A stretch of 64,000 nt of DNA from positions 1,798,001 to 1,862,000 of the forward strand of contig NZ_CP155073.1 in NCBI RefSeq assembly GCF_039621805.1, in the 5' to 3' direction. The number at the start of each line of letters is the position of its first letter. Positions within the stretch are counted from its first letter, which is position 1. The position numbers and the translations under genes were made by a program. This DNA is from Paraburkholderia sp. PREW-6R (lineage in GTDB: Bacteria > Pseudomonadota > Gammaproteobacteria > Burkholderiales > Burkholderiaceae). This document shows positions 62,372 through 64,000 of the stretch, in pieces. Below the pieces are notes generated by a model that ran no database searches, was not told the DNA's origin, and saw only the letters and a list, made by a program, of their open reading frames with translations.

Positions 62372-63466
62372 TTACTTCGGCAACGAACCGTCCACGCCTT
62401 CCACGTACCAGTTCAACCGCTGCAGTTCCGCGTCGCCGAGCGTCTTGCCGGCCGGCACTTTCACAGCGCCGCTCTGATCCTTGATCGGGCCGGTGAACAC
62501 ATCCCACTTACCGCCTGCCAGCTCGTCGCGCTTCGCGGAAACCTTCGCCTGCGCATCGGCCGAGATCGCCGACGTGTTCAGATCTTCCAGATTGACGGCC
62601 TTCTGCGGAATACCCCACCAGACCGGGTCGTTTTTCCACTTGCCGTCCAGCACCTGCTGGATCGCCGCGTCGTAATACACGCCCCAATGCGCGACCACCG
62701 AACCCAGGTGCGCGTCAGGTCCGAACTTCTTCATGTCCGAATCCCAGCCGAACGCATGCACGTGCTTCTCGGATGCGGTGGCGAGCGTGGCGCTCGAATC
62801 GGTGTTCTGCAGCAGCACGTCCGCGCCTTGGCCGATCAACGTTTCAGCTGCCTGCTTTTCCTTGCCCGGATCGAACCAGCTATTGATCCAGATGACCTTC
62901 GTGTGAATCTTCGGGTTCACCGAGCGCGCGCCGAGCGTATAGGCGTTGATGTTGCGCACCACTTCCGGAATCGGCACCGACGCGACGAAACCCAGCGTGT
63001 TCGTCTTCGTCACATAACCTGCGGCTACGCCGGCAAGGTAGGCGCCCTGATACATGCGCACGTCGTAGGTGCCGAAGTTCGGCGCCTTCTTGTAGCCGGT
63101 CGCATGCAAAAACACCGTGTCCGGAAAATCTTTCGCGACTTTCAGTTCGAAGTCCTGATAACCGAAGCTCGTACCGATGATGATCTTGTTGCCCTTGCTC
63201 GCCAGATCGCGGAACACGCGCTCCGAGTCGGCGGATTCCGGCACGTTTTCAATGCGGGTGATCCTGATCTTGCTGCCGAATTTCGCTTCCGCTTCCTTCG
63301 AGCCCTGGTCGTGTGCGTAGGTCCACCCGGCATCGCCCGGATTGCCGAGATAGACGAACGCGACGCCCGGTGCGTCGGCGGCCTTCGCGCTCTGCGCGAG
63401 CGGCGCGGCGAGCGCCAGCGACGCGGCGCCCCATGCGAAAGCAGTCAGCAGATTCCTTCTTTTCAT
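62372..63466 (-). CDS. BMP-family ABC substrate-binding protein (nucleoside-type)
   Basis: 364-residue periplasmic binding protein of the BMP/PnrA family. The signal peptide MKRRNLLTAFAWGAASLALA ends SAKA|AD, followed by VAFVYLGNPGDAGWTYAHDQ, the family start. Later motifs are GTSFGYQDFELKVAKDFPD, YQGAYLAGVAAGYVTKT and HVHAFGWDSDM. Relatives bind purine nucleosides. AGGAG lies six bases before the ATG at 63466. A permease gene is read in the same direction upstream. Confidence 0.9.
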   Translation of the reverse strand: MKRRNLLTAFAWGAASLALAAPLAQSAKAADAPGVAFVYLGNPGDAGWTYAHDQGSKEAEAKFGSKIRITRIENVPESADSERVFRDLASKGNKIIIGTSFGYQDFELKVAKDFPDTVFLHATGYKKAPNFGTYDVRMYQGAYLAGVAAGYVTKTNTLGFVASVPIPEVVRNINAYTLGARSVNPKIHTKVIWINSWFDPGKEKQAAETLIGQGADVLLQNTDSSATLATASEKHVHAFGWDSDMKKFGPDAHLGSVVAHWGVYYDAAIQQVLDGKWKNDPVWWGIPQKAVNLEDLNTSAISADAQAKVSAKRDELAGGKWDVFTGPIKDQSGAVKVPAGKTLGDAELQRLNWYVEGVDGSLPK

Positions 63467-63668
63467 GTTTTCTCCTGTTGTGTTTGTGTGGTGCGTGTTT
63501 CTATCGTGCATGTTGGCGCGTTGTGTTCGCGCGTGAGTTGCTGTGGAGTTTGCCTGTCATGCTTACCTGTGTTGTGCTTGCCCGTGATGCGTGCCTTTCA
63601 TGCGTGCCCGTCGGGTACGTTGCGCCGGCATCACGCATGCGACGCCGGCGAAGACAAAAGCACGCGGA

Positions 63669-64000
63669 TCAGCCCGCCGAGAAAAACGGTTTGCCGAGCG
63701 AGGCTGGCGCGTTCAGGCGAATCGTGTTCGGATTGCGCGAGATCAGCACGAGCACGACGACGGTCGCGACATACGGCAACATCGCGAGGAACTGCGTGGG
63801 CACCGGCACGCCGATCGCCTGTGCGTAGAACTGCAGACCGGTCACCGCGCCGAACAGCAGCGCACCGATCAGCAGACGCCCGGGCCGCCACGTCGCGAAC
63901 ACCACGAGTGCGAGCGCAATCCAGCCGCGGCCCGAAGTGAGCTGTTCCTGCCACAGGTGCAGATTCACGATCGAGTAGTAGCCACCGGCGAGGCCCGCCA
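63669..64000 (-). CDS. ABC transporter permease of the BMP-type importer (5' end outside window)
   Basis: C-terminal 110 residues of a BPD_transp_2 permease ([21 protein letters not shown], then helices [31 protein letters not shown] and [17 protein letters not shown]). This tail is typical of YufQ-like permeases paired with BMP-family binding proteins. The gene starts beyond the right edge. It lies 202 bases upstream of the binding-protein gene, and no other gene is seen in that gap. Confidence 0.85.
   Translation of the reverse strand, partial: AGLAGGYYSIVNLHLWQEQLTSGRGWIALALVVFATWRPGRLLIGALLFGAVTGLQFYAQAIGVPVPTQFLAMLPYVATVVVLVLISRNPNTIRLNAPASLGKPFFSAG

Noticed and set aside
63467..63668. 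T/G-rich repeated words (GTGCTTGCC, GCGTGCC) upstream of the BMP gene
   Set aside because: Irregular spacing and low similarity; no array or hairpin can be defended.

Overview
The window looks like chromosome of a GC-rich beta-proteobacterium of the Burkholderia/Paraburkholderia group. Codons are strongly GC3-biased, the kgu (2-ketogluconate) and rbs clusters sit among many LysR, LacI and Lrp regulators, there is a Burkholderia-type contact-dependent-inhibition (CDI) transporter, and several small proteins are typical of the group (DUF2795, DUF1289, PGDYG, dodecin). This assignment rests on protein recognition by eye, with no database search. No rRNA, tRNA, CRISPR array or intact insertion sequence was seen.

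Left part (1-12.5 kb): a complete leftward ribose-type operon rbsB-rbsA-rbsC-rbsR-rbsK with a LacI-type palindromic operator in front of rbsB. Then come corA, an orphan cydX translationally coupled to a P-loop kinase, a saccharopine-dehydrogenase-family enzyme with an Lrp regulator behind it, and small stress or hypothetical genes. From 12.5 to 24 kb: a YhfC-type membrane protease and a leftward 2-ketogluconate operon kguE-kguK-kguT-kguD-ptxS with a perfect 16-bp operator. These are followed by a divergent LysR/YeiH pair, a glutathione transferase and a ClC channel with CBS domains. From 24 to 35 kb: a C45-type N-terminal-nucleophile hydrolase, small proteins, a LysR gene, and a TetR gene divergent from a three-gene RND efflux operon, with a near-perfect TetR-type operator between them.

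The most unusual stretch is 35.4-39.8 kb, a decayed CDI (two-partner secretion) locus. The outer-membrane transporter gene (bcpB/cdiB type) is intact. The giant exoprotein gene has collapsed to its signal region joined out of frame to its C-terminal toxin region. Behind it is a chain of genes overlapping by 4 bases: toxin tail, membrane protein, second toxin tail, membrane protein, membrane protein, then a decayed paralogue. Both toxin tails are Gly/Ala-rich and hydrophobic and both presumed immunity proteins are membrane proteins, which suggests membrane-targeting toxins.

Right part (40-64 kb): penicillin-binding protein 1A, a ribbon-helix-helix-like protein, and a PspA/TPR pair behind a sigma-54-type promoter. 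A Baeyer-Villiger-type monooxygenase is followed by a broken alpha/beta hydrolase. At 48.8-50.2 kb lie three copies of an element of about 250 bp; two of them are inverted and contain hairpins whose two arms have changed together. The rest is a leftward putrescine uptake operon potF-G-H-I, mntH, outer-membrane phospholipase A with an N-terminal extension, a DUF1289 protein, ompW with an FNR-like box, the ABC-F ATPase ybiT, a 3-hydroxyisobutyrate-dehydrogenase-family enzyme, dodecin, and the start of a BMP-family (nucleoside-type) ABC importer that runs off the right edge.
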